Part shown: positions 22,314-34,371 of the stretch, in pieces
Layout: the number at the start of each line of letters is the position of its first letter
How positions within the stretch are numbered: the first letter of the stretch is position 1
Source: Phytophthora sp. 'mugwort'
Taxonomy: Eukaryota; Oomycota; Peronosporomycetes; Peronosporales; Peronosporaceae
Assembly (NCBI GenBank): GCA_033558025.1
Contig: JAUCEF010000010.1
Coordinates: 1,575,001-1,639,000, forward strand
Direction: 5' to 3'
Length of the DNA stretch: 64,000 bases
Position numbers and translations under genes: made by a program
The notes under the pieces: generated by a model
The model's input: only the letters and a program-made list of their open reading frames with translations
Database searches by the model: none
What the model was told of the DNA's origin: nothing

Positions 22314-22992
22314 CGGATTGATTATGCACCGCGGCTCTGACAGCTGCGCCCAGGAAGCTGCCAGTTGGATGGGAAAGCAGTACATTTGATTTGCGACAGC
22401 TATTGTCTTTTCAAGCGTAGGCTTTTAAGAGCGAGGGAAGCTGCGTCAAGTATTGTTCAAGGCAAAAACAAACCACAAGCTGCCATGCCACCGAAAACGG
22501 GAGGCCTTCGGCGTTCTGGTGCTGAGTCGCCCTGCGTAATCCGCGGTTGAAAGGATAAGTTCCTCCCCTAAAACTGGCATCATTGGCACCACTGCATCTA
22601 TGCTGTCGCTAATGAAATTCTGGGCACTGGCTTCGACTGGCATTACACGTACATGTAGTGCATATACATGTACTATATATTGCGCGAGTGGTCAACATTG
22701 TCTAGGTTCACGTTGTTCTTGGTTTGCTACAGTATATTCTTAGGAGAGTCTCAGGACCTTAAAACTTGACGATGTGAAAAATATGATGATCTCCTCGACG
22801 CACTCATCATGGTGAAACCCATCTGGTAGTGCCCTGCAAGTTGCCTGACTGTGCATGGGCTCGATGGCTCCGTCCGCTTCGATGCACAGAATCTGTACAC
22901 CAGAAAAGCACTAGCATTGGGATTTCATTTAGTGTTTAGAGTTGCTCCCAACTGCTACGTGTAGGCACCGCCGCCTGTAAGACGACATCACT

Positions 22993-23560
22993 TTACAGTG
23001 TCTCAGCGTCCGGGCAATGGGCTTGAGGTTGCCCGGGCCACGGTAGTTCTCCAGGATCTTGGCCTGCTCGCAGAGCACGAGGCCGTCGCGGTTGTTGCCG
23101 TACTCAGCGAGCGTGCGCCAACGGGCGAAGTCTTCCGAGTTGCGCTTGTCACCGTGAGCCTCCTCGCTGTGCTCCCAGTGGCCCTTGGAGAAGGCGCACA
23201 TGGTGCTGATCATTTGGTTCTGGATGTCGTAGACCTGGCTCACGATGGTGCCCGTCTCCTCAAGCCAATCGCACTTGAGGAGACGGGCACCATGTGGGGA
23301 ATCGCACTGCCACAGCTCGCCTGGACGGATGCACTGGAACGCCACCGTCTGATAGTTTTGACGGCCGGCCATGGGGCCACCGTGGATGGAGTAGACGATG
23401 CGCGCGGGAGACATGACCACATTTCGTAACGCCACTTGCGCACCTGGTCGTCCTCTTCCTTCACGTCATAATCATACACGAGATGCGGGTCACGGATGTC
23501 CGTGTCGAATGAAGGATCCAGAGGCGTGTTGGTATGGTAACCGGGAACCGAGAGAAGCAT
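22993..23560 (-). pseudogene. Phenolic acid decarboxylase, broken second copy
   Basis: Clear paralogue of the PAD gene at 20549-21085, starting MLLSVPGYHTNTPLDPSF and keeping RIVYSIHGGPMAGR, WLEETGTIVS and FSKGHWEHSEEAHGDK. Three lesions are visible. (1) A one-base deletion near 23410 shifts frame between WRYEMW and RIVYSIHGG. (2) A 33-bp insertion at about 23274-23306 adds 11 codons just before the LEETGT motif; part of it is an exact inverted copy of the adjacent coding sequence. (3) A one-base loss near 23015 destroys the C-terminal PDAETL, leaving the old TAA at 22993-22995 out of frame. It is not expected to make an active enzyme. Confidence 0.85.
23245..23293. repeat. Perfect 20-bp inverted repeat inside the PAD pseudogene
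   Basis: Arms 23245-23264 and 23274-23293 are exact reverse complements separated by the 9-nt loop ccaatcgca. The right arm is inserted sequence. AATCGCAC flanks the insertion on both sides. Confidence 0.85.
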
Positions 23561-24694
23561 GCTCGGTAGCTTGAGATACTTTTTAAATGAGACCAACCAC
23601 GTCGGCCAATCCCATCGCCAGTAGCAGTGCTACTGCAAGTCCCTCGAGGTCCTTTGTATCCCGACGAAATGTCAAAAGGCGTAGATAGCGGGTGCGCCCG
23701 AATAAAAGCCCCTCCCGATATCATCTGAGGTATAACAGCCCGTCACTAAGAAATAAAACCGTAAACAACGAGCTGCTGCCCAGTCATACTGGTCGGAGGC
23801 GTCAGAGGAGCGTAGAGAAACCTGTCGATGTTGCTTGGAAGATGCCCCAGAAGATGTTAATTTGCTTGACGAATAACTTTCAATAAATACCCCCCCCCCC
23901 AAAAAAAAAAAAATACAAAGGTCGATTTTACTCGCCACAAAAAAATTAAAGCCGGATTCTAATAGGCGCATCGGGTACGATGTGCTCTCGTCAAGCTTCA
24001 ACTTGAGCTACACTAAACCACTCTGCCCGTGTTATCCTGAATTGTGATGCACTCCAGTTAGTGATAAAATATTGGCTTCCGTGGTGGAGCTATCACAGTC
24101 AAGAGGATCGCCTGTAACGTGGTTAACCAATTTATGGGCTTTACCAATTTATGGATTCCAAGCGGTGTTGCCCAGTAGCATTACCTTGCTTTTGTATCGG
24201 GCGCTCTGATTGGCTTGGCGCTCTATTTACGGACTTTGTTTCCTTGCATTTTTTCTGGTAAGCCCTCAAAAGAATGAGCGCTGCCGCTGGAGAGACATAA
24301 AAATCACAAACAAATCATTACGCGGGTATTCTGCCCAGAACTTATCAACACGCAAGAATGGTACAACTGCCAATAACATATGCTAGATAGACCACTATCG
24401 AGTTTTCTAGATCTATTCACGATATTCTAGATCTATGTAACCTTGCTCCCGCTACATAAAAATGTCGGGTAATTGCAGGCTTCCTCATGTAATTGGCGTT
24501 GCCAGCTCGCGCAATTCACATTGCACCTACCAAACACTATGTACTCGCAACCCCCGCTTCCTAAAATCCTAAAGAAATGCCAAGCCAAAACACGCGCAAC
24601 CCCGCACAGATCAGTAGAACCGTCAAGAGATGCTAGCCATGCTGGAATACCGAGAGCTTGATCACCGCACCGAGTTGGACACCTTCTCCGACAG
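23561..24694. other. No supported gene
   Basis: Low-complexity DNA with a C10/A13 homopolymer junction near 23890 and two TCTAGATCTAT blocks near 24405-24435. No recognisable coding sequence. Confidence 0.4.
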
Positions 24695-25841
24695 ATGGCC
24701 ACGCAAGATGACGAAGAAAGAGACTTGCCGTGTCCCATCCTTGACGCGTGGTTTGCCGAAGGTGGCGCTGGCGCCGTTAGACGTCTGACCAACTTTACCC
24801 CTCTCCCGTCACCGGTACGGGAACGTTGGAAGAGGGCGTCGTTCCCAGTTTTTTGTTGTGGACGTCCTCTTCATGTTGCTGGCAGTGCTTTAGCCCGGTG
24901 GTACATGGGATATGAACACCCATGTGTTCACATAAAACACCTACATTTATCAAGACAGTTACATCTTTCTGCCATGTGCTGGCACCGCGGATCTACGACG
25001 ACTGGGTTCGCGACAAAGCTGAGGAGACAGCTATATGCCGGCTAATTACCTCTGGCCATACGTTCAAATACTTTCCGTGTGCGCTATAAGCAACGGATGT
25101 CACGTTCCAGCAGGCTAACCGTCCTGCTGGTAACATGACATAAGCCATGCCCTACTAAGCGCGAAACATAAACTGTATGGGCTGGAAGTGGAAGTATCGG
25201 TAAATCCGCGAGGATACGCAATCAATTGCAGCCAGCACGAGCGTGGGAACACTCCGGCATCATCATCTTTTGCAACAATGCAGAGTTTCATGCCAAGATG
25301 CGTGTCAAGTCGGAAGCGGACCGCCAGATCTCTGACGAGGGGCCTCTTTCTGCGGAATACCCCGGGTGAATGGGCACTATTGGCTGACAAAAGCTACCAG
25401 GGACTGGCGGACCACCTCCGCTGCGTCCACCCTACCAAGGGATCTAACTTACCAGTATCCGTGCAACGTCGCAACGAGAACATTTCCAGCGACAGAGTGC
25501 TCCTCGAAAAACATTTCGATCGACTCGGTGGCTTGTGGCGGATCGTAGCGGATAAGTTTAGGTGGATCGAGCTGCTCTACGACGATATTTTTCAAGTGTG
25601 GGTAAGCTTGGCCAACTTTCACGGTGCGTCTAACCCCTGTGACAGGTCAATGGTGAGAAGTACGCTCAACGAGAGAATAGGCTTCTTGCTATTGGCAAGA
25701 GCATACAGAAGAAGCGTCGCCTTTCGCAGGAAAAGCACCGAAGCCGGAAGAAACTTCACCACCGGATGTCGCTTGACGACCTGCCAGGTCACGTTGATAT
25801 GGGCAGCGACTCAGAAGAAGCTCATCTTTAGAAGTTACTAA
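24695..25841 (+). pseudogene. PIF/Harbinger-like DDE transposase relic
   Basis: The plus strand carries pieces of a DDE_Tnp_4-type transposase: an N-terminal leader (ILDAWFAEGGAGAVRRLTNFTP), then out-of-frame sequence with stops around 24850-25080, ATDVTFQQANRPAGNM near 25090 (first catalytic Asp), VEVSVNPRGYAINCS at 25188 onward, EWALLADKSYQGLADHLRCV (second Asp) and LEKHFDRLGGLWRIVADKFRW, where the third acidic residue normally sits in a VENFFGRL-like motif. A long C-terminal frame runs to 25841 but shifts after LANFHGASNPCDR. Stops and shifts make it inactive. No terminal repeats were found by eye. Confidence 0.8.
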
Positions 25842-28593
25842 GTGTACGTAGAATTCATCGTAATTTCTATAGTTTAGCAGGAAATCGCTACGCGCATCAT
25901 CTCGTCGTCAATCAACTAGAATTAATACGACCGTTTCGCTTTCTCCCAGTTGTTTCCCGCTCATATCCTTAGTCGCTCTCCACAACAAACTGGTTTTGCG
26001 ATCTAGTTAAGCTGGCATCGTGATATAGATCTGACAATGCAGCGGCGCCTGTCGTCGTCCAGACGTGGAAAGTGTATCATGCTGCGAACAACATACACTA
26101 CACGATCAGCGACTTGCGTTTTTCGGTTACTGATTTGACAACATCGACCGTTATGTTGTTAATTCCTAGTCGAAAGTTCATACGGTCTGGGTTCTCAATG
26201 AATATTATAGGACGCCCTCTCTGTCGAGATTTCCCAGCTTCAAGAAATTATCAGAGCTCTGATTCCGCAAAAGGTAACCTTATTGAGAGGGCGGGTAGAC
26301 GCAAGTAAATCGGAGAATGTATTACCTGACCAGGTATTCTCCGTGCTTGAAACCTGGGATTCTCATGCGTGCGGGACTCGATCAAAAGTAAAAGTGACGG
26401 CGCAAGTAGGCCTTGCCAGAAGCATTATATCCAATTAATGGGCATACCAATGATTAAAGTAGTGTCCAGGTCTATAAACCTGGAAGACTCATAGGCGCGC
26501 TACTTGGGGAAAAGGCGAAGTGATGCCCAGTGCGATCTGCAGGCATTACTCGGTGTGAGGATGCCATCACCAAAGCATCATGTACCCATACATTTTTAGC
26601 ACGCTCCAAATTAGGAATTGTCGATGTATAAGATAGACTTATGATGCACTCGACGCTTTCTCTCGCAGATAACAACGCTTCATCTTCGTGATTTCGTGCA
26701 ACATGGCCCATCGAAGCTTCGTACTTCAGTCGGAGAGGCATCGCTTGGCACTTCAGCGTTCACGCACGTCCTGAATAGCCGACACATCAAAATTCCACAA
26801 CTATCTATATTTGTCTGCATCGTCTACGCCACTGCAGCAGCACTAGAGGCGTCTCCTTTGAGAGGCCCAAAACTATCTTGCTGTCCAACTTCATGAGCTT
26901 TTTCTTGTTTCTTTTACCGCTCATGCTGTCATATATCTGACCTGCTTGGATTATCGGCGCACCAGGAGGCATCCCCACTGAACATATCCAAAAAAAAAAA
27001 AATAGACTGGCAGTAGCACGCGTGGGCGTGCAGGAAAACCGCTAGCAACTTCTCCATTATACTTAGAAAAAGACGTACCGCCTTACCCTTCTTACTCGGG
27101 GAGGGGGGGATACCGTCACATTGTTCTTGAATGTTGTCAGATACGCGGTGAAAGACCACACAGATTCGCCGTTCAACACACAGAACCTCTGAAACAGAAG
27201 TGGTATGCATAGGTCAGACCGAAGCCTAACCAGCGTTGCGGGGTATTTGGTTAACTCTCCAGCATCTTACCGAAGTGTAGGAGTGATAGAGCCATTTACC
27301 ACCGGTTTCGTGTAGTTATTAATCCATGTACAACACAGCACCGCCTCACGGCATGTGGCCTGCATATTCCATAGTCACTTCATCGCTTCCACTTGTTCTC
27401 TGGTGAATTGTCCCACTTTCTCGATGGCCGCAACGTAACGTTCAAAGTCTCCTGTGTTCTCTCCGCCGCTGTCCAAGTGGATCTCCTCCTCTTTAGCCAA
27501 ACCACCGTTACATTTGGCTACTGCACCGACATTATCGACTTCGGAAGGCAAAAGTGACTCTATCTCGTACGTCTTCTGCACCCATACGACACTGCACTGA
27601 TTTCTTATCAGCTTTCTGTTTTGTCTGGAACGTGGCAAGGAATGGTCCGACCTCACTGACGCCTGGCGCAATGCTTTTCAGAGTAGCTACGACTTCAGCC
27701 AAGTTGTTCTCTCTTAACAGAGTCTGCAGCTTCATTCCACTGCTGTCTCTTTTATTGCAGCTGCCGCCTTTGACTTCATCTCTTCACGGTTCGATCGCGG
27801 TCGGCCAACGTGTCTGACCTTGCCGCTCAGCTTTGTTGGGACTTGAGTCGAACCAGGATTATACGTTGCAGCTTCGCTTGTAGGGTCCGAAATCAGTGCT
27901 GGCAGCTCGGCGTCTGTCTCATTATCCCCATCGCCGTCACCTCATCAGAAGCTTCGTTTTGTCCCGGATCCATGGTTACTTCCAATACCAGCATTGCCCG
28001 CGCTGTCACCATTACTACCATAATTATTCCAGCCGTGGTTTGGCTCCACACTACGACCGGTAGCTGACTGACCAGGAGAAACCTGACCTTGGCGCGAATT
28101 GTACCACCACTGATCCAACTGCGCCGTCGAAGACTCAAATTCTGCGTACTCGAGCCGAACGAGCTTGCTACTGATGCCTGCGTATACGTCGATATTTTTT
28201 TTCTCTGCTCCGCTCAAAGTTCCAATAGCCAAATTCAGCGTACTCGAACTGAATGAGCGTGCTACTGATGCCTGCTGTATACACCGATACTTCTCTGCTC
28301 CGCTCAAAGTTCCAGTAGCCGAAATGAATGCGCCTTCTAGATCTTCGCCCCAAAGGTACTTCCACCTCCATTTAGTCCCGCCGCTGGAGGCGATTCCGTC
28401 CAAACCGCCTGTCGACAGAGGTCTGATTCAAAATGTGTTACAAATCTGGTCCTTACATGGACATAAACTGTTGTACGATAAAAACCCGTTACACCTGGTA
28501 GCACTTGGTAGTTCCAACGACTAAGATCAAGATGAGCCAAGTCCCGATGTCGGTATCTCCGTGGAAACCCGAGGCATGAAGCCTTTCCCCATC
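25842..28593. other. Gene-poor region; unrecognised minus-strand ORFs
   Basis: Two unrecognised minus-strand frames stand out. 27375-27735 is a 67-codon and a 98-codon frame overlapping in different phases, perhaps one frameshifted gene. 27945-28403 is 152 codons, Ser/Gly/Asn-rich at its C-terminus and containing an internal duplication (28142-28320). Neither has a motif I can name. The rest is AT-rich with an A12 run near 26990. Confidence 0.35.
28142..28320. repeat. Diverged tandem duplication (two ~85-90 bp copies)
   Basis: 28142-28230 and 28236-28320 are direct copies sharing blocks such as gctactgatgcctgc and ctctgctccgctcaaagttc. Read on the minus strand, both encode IGTLSGAEK/TGTLSGAEK. 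Confidence 0.7.
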
Positions 28594-28630
28594 TCATGCG
28601 TATCGAGCTAGAAGCTTTCCACCGCCGACG

Positions 28631-29369
28631 GTGGTGCCTGGAGAAGCTGTTGTCAAGTCGCCACTGAGCTCAGCGACGCCGGATCGACAGCGCCAAGCTG
28701 CCCAAGCGTTCATGGAACGCGAGCTCACCGAGATGAAGCGGAGAGTGTCAACTCCCTCGTCTTCACACAAGAACGACACCGTGGAGATGGGGACGTCCAC
28801 GTACTTAGGGTCGAACCCGGATATACTGCCGCTGAATCGCTGGTTCCACGAAATCGACATTGTTGTCGCCTCAAGACTGATCGAGGCGCCGTCGACCAAG
28901 GTCAGCGTTTTGCTGTCCCGATTATCCGGGAAAACCAAAGCGTGGGAGCTCGACAAGCTCTTGGTCGACCCGCAGGCGTTCCCCACTTTGGAATCGATTC
29001 AAAGTGGTCTACGTCTTGCGTTCGAACACCCGCAAGACGAATCGCGTGTGCGAGCGGACTTTTGTTTTTACTTAACAAGGCAAACTGTCGATGCGCGACT
29101 ACGGCCTTTGACGCAGCACCTCATGTTATGTATCGTCACGAAAACGTATCGACGTGGCCTCGCAGATCCATGGCTTTGTATTCGGCATGCGAAAGGGCAT
29201 GACGATGTATAGTATTACTCGGGCCGAATCCGACACGCTGGAGAAGGCCTTCGCCCTCGTGCTGCGCGAAGACTATGTAGTGATGTCGTCGTACGCGAAG
29301 CCCGTGACAACTGACACTCGGACCAGTGCGCCCGATCCTATGGAGATTGACCCGATCGAGGCGTCTTGA
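28631..29369 (+). pseudogene. gypsy gag (capsid-like) pseudogene
   Basis: The first frame (28631-29212) includes NRWFHEIDIVVASRLIEAPS, LLSRLSGKTKAWELDKLL and LRLAFEHPQDESRVRADF, the usual retrotransposon gag core. It loses frame near 29090-29150 and continues at 29154-29369 with IHGFVFGMRKGMTMYSI and DPMEIDPIEAS. In intact relatives these are one gag polypeptide that packages element RNA. Confidence 0.75.
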
Positions 29370-29424
29370 GGTCGGCATTGGTCGGCTTCTATCCGCTCGA
29401 CGCGGAGGCCGGAGTGTTCTCCCG

Positions 29425-29964
29425 ATGGTATGTTTCCGCTGTAGTAAGCCAGGCCATCGCGCGGCGGTTTGCCACGCACCAGCTTCCGTTCTCGTGAATA
29501 TCGCCGCCGACAGCATCGGCGATTCCACCCCGGATGTACCATTAAAACACGGTCAGGGCCAGTAGGTGGGGCGCCCTACTGGTATCAACGAAGGTCCAGG
29601 TCCACCGGTAGCAACCAGACCTTCCAGTCCTCCTATGCTACACGCATTTTTCAATGCCACCACCGCGAGCGGCGACTCGAGACTGATCATCGTCCGTCTC
29701 CATGTCGCCCGGGCTCGGTCTCCACTTCGCGCTCTCCTCGACTTAGTAGCGTCTAGCAACCTCTTCCGCCCGTCGTGTTTGCCGGTGCTTCCTAAGAGTA
29801 TTCGCGTCTGGAATGGCCCGGGCGAGGTCGTCGCCACTATGGTGGACGGCAAATCACGCCGCGTTACGCGGCGAGAAGTGACTCTGCCCTACATCTTCGG
29901 CGGGTTGCGCAGTAATGACGACCTCTTCGTAATTGAGATCAATTACGCGTTCGATGCATCTTAG
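29425..29964 (+). pseudogene. gypsy zinc knuckle and aspartic protease region
   Basis: VCFRCSKPGHRAAVC near 29428-29472 is a CCHC nucleic-acid-binding knuckle. A following frame (29566-29964) resembles a retroviral-type protease: LRALLDLVASSNLFRPS, where the catalytic triplet is expected as Asp-Ser-Gly but reads Asp-Leu-Val, then a Gly-rich segment and FGGLRSNDDLFVIEI. The two are in different frames. Loss of DSG predicts no protease activity. Confidence 0.7.
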
Positions 29965-30887
29965 GCATACCCTGTCTTGCGTGTTATTAGCCAGATATCG
30001 ACTGGCTGACGAGGTCTGTCTGTCGTCCACATCTACGGTAGCGCGTAGACCACAGAGTGAGCGATCGCCCTCTCTGTGGTACTTGCGCGGTGTCGTTAGA
30101 TGATACAGGTTCCTCGCGCCACCGCGATGACGAAGAAGACGATGATGCGGTCAAGCATGGCCTCACACGGAAGAACGAAACAGCCGTCGAGCTTGAGTTC
30201 CCGCAGAGTCGGCGGTCGAGCATGGGATCCCGCTGAAGAACGAATCATCTGTCGGGTATGGGTTCCAGCAGAGCTAGTCGTCGGTCGAGCATGAGTTCCC
30301 ACAAAGCAAGTCGGTGATCGAGCCGAGGCTCCCGAAAGGCGACGGTGCGGTCGAGCAGATGCGTCGTCCGCGCCGTTCCGGGTGATCGATCGTGATTTCC
30401 CACACATAGAGGAGGGTATATTTCCATCGCACAGGGACAGTGTGTCATGACCTTCGATCAGTGGCTCGAAGCGCAAGAAGAAGTCCAAGCGTCGTCGGCT
30501 AAGGCCGCGAGGCGTTCCCTCACTAGCTGAAGCACCAGTGTTAGAGTTCGTCCACACCGTCGAGTACTGAAAAGCGCTCCTCAGCGAAACAGTGTAGTCG
30601 AAGTCACGAGCCCGCTTCGCGATGCATCCTCGATCACGCGCCGTCCAGGCCTCTCGTGGAAGCATTTCCTGCGTGAGTTGAAGGTCGGGTGCATCGAGAA
30701 CGTGTGCTTGATCACCGATGCGGATTTTTCAGGAGCGCTGCTATCAACACACCATTTCCGACAACGAAGCGTCTTCTCGCGCTGAACCCAAGTCGGCTCG
30801 CGAAGAACTCTTCGCGGTACAGTCATGGGACGCCCTGCGCGAGTCTGCCAATCATGTCTACGATACCCCCGCTGGTAAGCAGGCGGC

Positions 30888-32217
30888 TTCCCGGACAAGA
30901 TTCCCTCAAAGCTCCTTGCCGACCGAATTCCCCGGCACGAGGTAGATCTTGCGCCTGGAACGAAGTATTTTGTTACGCCTCAGTGGTTTCTACCCCGTGA
31001 TCAACTCAAGGCTATCGACAAGTTCTTCGAGGACCGCCGCAAGGCGGGCCACGTGCGTTAGAGCATCTCATCACACTCGAGCCCAACCTTCTGCGTAAAG
31101 AAGGCCACCGCGATTGGCGCCTTTCCACGCGTTCAATAAGGCGAACGATGCAACCCCCACCCGAACGCTGATTCGGTGCAAGGACAGGGTGCTGAACTCC
31201 ATGGCAGGCAATACCTCTCACGGGGGTGAGCACTCCGAGCGGTATGCTCTGGGAGTGGCTTGTCATGCCTCAGAGGTTGACAAAACGCGCCTGCCAACTG
31301 CAGTTCTCCAATTCTCCAATGCTGCGTCCGCTTCGCGACTTCGTTATTTCGATGATATATTTGTGCACAGTCGTGCAGGGGCAGGATCAGCGCTATTGAG
31401 TCCGCTTGAGCACTTGAGGCAAGTATTCCAAGTGACGCGAGAGAACAAGCTGCATGCGAACCTAAAGAAGTGTGGCTTCTGCGCACCGGATCCCTGAGTT
31501 AGTCTGCAACCTGAGCAAGAATAGAGTCCTCGCTGACCCGGCGAAGGTATCGTCCATCTCTTCGTGGCCGACTCCTCCGAACCCCACTGGGCTAGTTAGT
31601 GTTTGGGTCTGACAAACGATTTGCACAGGTATACGAAAGCCTACGCCGGCTTCATCCAGCCGCAGTCATCACTGCTAGAGAAGGAAACCGCATGGGAGTG
31701 GCCCTTCGAATACCGAGAAGCCTTCAATCGGTGAAGAACAGCCTAACCTCCTCATCGATCCTGATGATCGCGGACGACCCGAAGCCGTTCCACATCGTCT
31801 GCGATGTCATTTACTTCGCCATCGGGTGCGCCCTGATGCAGCTCGACGATGAAGGCCAAGAGCAAGTCGTCGGCTACCAGTCCCCAAGCTGCAGCCGGCG
31901 GAAAGAACTATCCAATACCCGACAAGGAACCCATCGCGATGCCTACGCTCTGATTGAATTTCAGAGCTTACTTGTTCGGGGAGCAAACATTCGCCGTCTA
32001 CACCGATCATAAACCGCTGCGGGCAGCGACAAAGAGCCTCCATTTGTCGCAGCGGATGGCGAGCTGGCTGTCATTCTTCTCCGAGTACAACTTCGCGATT
32101 CACTACAAGCCCGGTAAGAACAACGTTAACGCGGACCATGGCGACAGGCCTGAACCTGACGATGTCGTCCGCGGGATTGTCGCTTCGCGACGAAATCGCC
32201 TCCGCGTATACGCTTGA
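30888..32217 (+). pseudogene. gypsy reverse transcriptase / RNase H pseudogene
   Basis: The reverse transcriptase start reads FPDKIPSKLLADRIPRHEVD, GTKYFVTPQWFLPRDQLKAI and KAGHVR, then an in-frame TAG (31059-31061) and SSHSSPTFCVKKA. Much of the palm is missing or scrambled, but YFDDIFVHS (the YxDD-type catalytic motif) survives near 31345, followed by KLHANLKKCGFCAPD. RNase H segments follow in two frames: FHIVCDVIYFAIGCALMQ at about 31790 and FAVYTDHKPLRAATKSLHLS with IHYKPGKNNVNAD at 31990-32130. It is inactive as it stands. Confidence 0.85.
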
Positions 32218-33840
32218 AGTGGTGTACGCCAGCATCCTGGCTGACGTCTGCCATTGGCCAGTTCGATGCTCCGCCAATGGTGGTGCCAAATGACAAAGAC
32301 CTCCCCGCCCGGATCGTCCACGAGTGTCATGACACGCCCATGGGCGGTCACTTAGAACGCGAAAAGACTTTCGCTGCGGTTTCACGGAACTTCTTTGGCC
32401 CAACTTGTATAAGTGGGTGCGCACTTGTGGGACGTGCTAGCATGTGAAGCTTTCCGCGTCCCCCCCCCCTTCGGTCGCCACGGAAGCCTGGGCGCGGTCT
32501 CCTGGTCATATTTTTTGAACTCCCGCCCGACTGCAACGGGCGCACATGCGTCTCGCGTTCGTCGCCATATTCAGCAAGATGGCACACCTCGTACCCCTGC
32601 CCACTTCGGTCATCGCGGAAGGTCTGTGGTACGCTTGTGGCCGCCGTATTTCGACACCATGATCTTCTGAAATCCATCGTCTCTGGCCGTGATCCGTGGT
32701 CCACGTCCGCGTTTTGTTTAAGCTGTTCGAATTACAGGGCACGAAGCTCCTGATGTCGACCGCGGCGCATCCGGAGACGGAAGGACCAACGGAACGTGTC
32801 AAACGCGCCCTCAAGACGTGCTTCGCAGTTACGCGACGTCGTGACGAGCTGGTGCTCGTTCTTACCCCTCGTAGATTTTGTTTGGACACATCGACGGGAT
32901 GACCTTAAATTTTGTGGTCCACGCAACATCCGCGCGTTCCCGCGATGCTTGCCGTGGGCCACTCCACGGTACCTCGTGCCTTCACCCTTGGTGGGGGAGG
33001 AGTCCATACTTCAAGCGCAACGCCGGCCAAGACACCCGAGATGGACACGCCGGTTATCTGCGTCGACCCAGCTGCCGCATCAGAGTGAAGTCAGCGCAAA
33101 CGCCGTACCGTGTGTACAGGCCAAGAAGATACCGGCAACGCCTTGCGACGCTTGCAGAACGGACGGAATGCACACTGATCACTCCCAGTGGTGACCCCGC
33201 AACACGTCGATATGATGCGCATGATGTGTCTGTCGCCAACTACGCCTCGAAGCCGTTGGCGCTATCGGCCGATCACGGTCTCGGACTTTGACCTGCGGCG
33301 ACAATGCGTTGCTCGTCGTGCGCGACACACTGCAAGCTGCAGTGGACAAGCAGAAGGAGACCAGAGAGGCTGCAAGAACTTAGATTCATTTCACACGGAC
33401 GACTGTGTGTTATTATCTACCGAAGGCCTGCGGTCCTCGGCTGTGAGTAACTTAGGCGCGAGCAAGCTAGCACCGCGTCCCGTTCAAGATCACGAAGTTC
33501 ATCGGCGACGCATATGCACTGGCCCATCCCATCATCACTGCTTCTATACCCGACGTTCTACGTCAGGCACTTCGAACGTTACCGTCCGGCTGCGATTCCA
33601 AACTTTATGCTCCGCCGCCAGCTCCTGGCGCCGGAGCATACGCCGAACGTCCCTCGCAACGAAGTTGCCGTGCCATTGAACCATCCGCACTGAGCGTCTG
33701 CTCGCGCGGACGCGAAGCATTCTGCGTCGAGCTCAAGGCGCGCCAGGAGCTCACGATTCGACTGTCGGACCTGCACTTCATCTGCTACGCTTGCCAGATC
33801 TGATCCTGCACTCGCTCGCCGCAAGCTGCGTAAGCGCAAC
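32218..33840 (+). pseudogene. gypsy integrase pseudogene
   Basis: IVHECHDTPMGGHLEREKTF near 32310-32370 is the His-His half of the HHCC zinc-binding domain; the Cys pair is lost to a frame change. A C8-C10 tract near 32460 marks one break. The catalytic core survives in pieces, ending with STAAHPETEGPTERVKR near 32757-32805 (third acidic residue). SFLPLVDFVW follows. Remnants of the C-terminal domain (LGASKLAPR) lie near 33455. The stretch has several frame changes. Confidence 0.75.
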
Positions 33841-34146
33841 TTTGAGAGGAGGCTGATGTGATGCGCCCCTCCAGTTACGTAAGTAGTTGAATATTACATA
33901 AATAGTCATCGCAGCATCTGGCTAGCGCGTGCTGAAATGTAATCTGCCGATTGGTTGATAATGGCGGAGCCAGGCCCTTATCTTCCATCAGGCATTAATC
34001 TGCATTTTGAGTGGCTCACATGAGGCCGTGGCAGCCGCCCAGGTCCTAATACTAAAAACAGAGTGTTAGTCTCCGCCGTTGTACGCTTCCTCATCGCTAC
34101 GTGTAGGCTAGTAACCAATCAATAACCTGGCCCGTTATAGCAACAT

Positions 34147-34371
34147 TCAGCTCTTCTGGATAAGACACGTGCCGCAGCGCACCCGGCATCTCGACCTTGG
34201 ATCTGTACTGTTCTTCTTGCGCCGCTGATATCCCAGAAGCACTTTCAAACTGGGACGCATGCTCAGATACAATTTTAGCTGGTGTTTGAGTTTGCCAAAT
34301 AGGCTCTGAACACGTTTGTTCATGTGATTTTCAAAGTGAGGTAAATTGACACGATACGCCATTACCCACAC
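34147..34371 (-). pseudogene. MULE/ZSWIM-like transposase fragment
   Basis: A 74-residue minus-strand frame contains VNLPHFENHMNKRVQSLFGKLKHQL, resembling the 'N-x-TNNR-x-ES-x-x-x-K-K' segment of SWIM-containing MULE transposases, with Asn-Met-Asn-Lys-Arg in the motif. It is a small isolated piece. Confidence 0.45.

Larger units (their letters stand above)
21142..22992. other. Gene-poor region with an inverted-repeat pair
   Basis: No recognisable protein. Two 29-bp inverted copies (21625-21653 and 22285-22313) enclose about 630 bp of AT-rich DNA that may be a small non-autonomous element. A short palindrome (acgtacatgtagtgcatatacatgta) lies near 22650. Confidence 0.4.
28594..34146 (+). mobile_element. 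Degenerate Ty3/gypsy LTR retrotransposon
   Basis: Plus-strand order gag, zinc knuckle, protease, reverse transcriptase, RNase H, integrase identifies a Ty3/gypsy element. Every domain is broken by stops or frame changes. A purine-rich stretch TTGAGAGGAGG at about 33842-33852 is followed by TGATGTGATG, a plausible polypurine tract and 3' LTR start. The 3' LTR could extend to about 34146. A matching 5' LTR was not found by eye, so the element is probably truncated or the LTRs are too diverged. Its outer limits are approximate. Confidence 0.8.

Noticed and set aside
22993..23560. Second functional PAD gene
   Set aside because: Two frameshifts and an 11-codon insertion at the active region.
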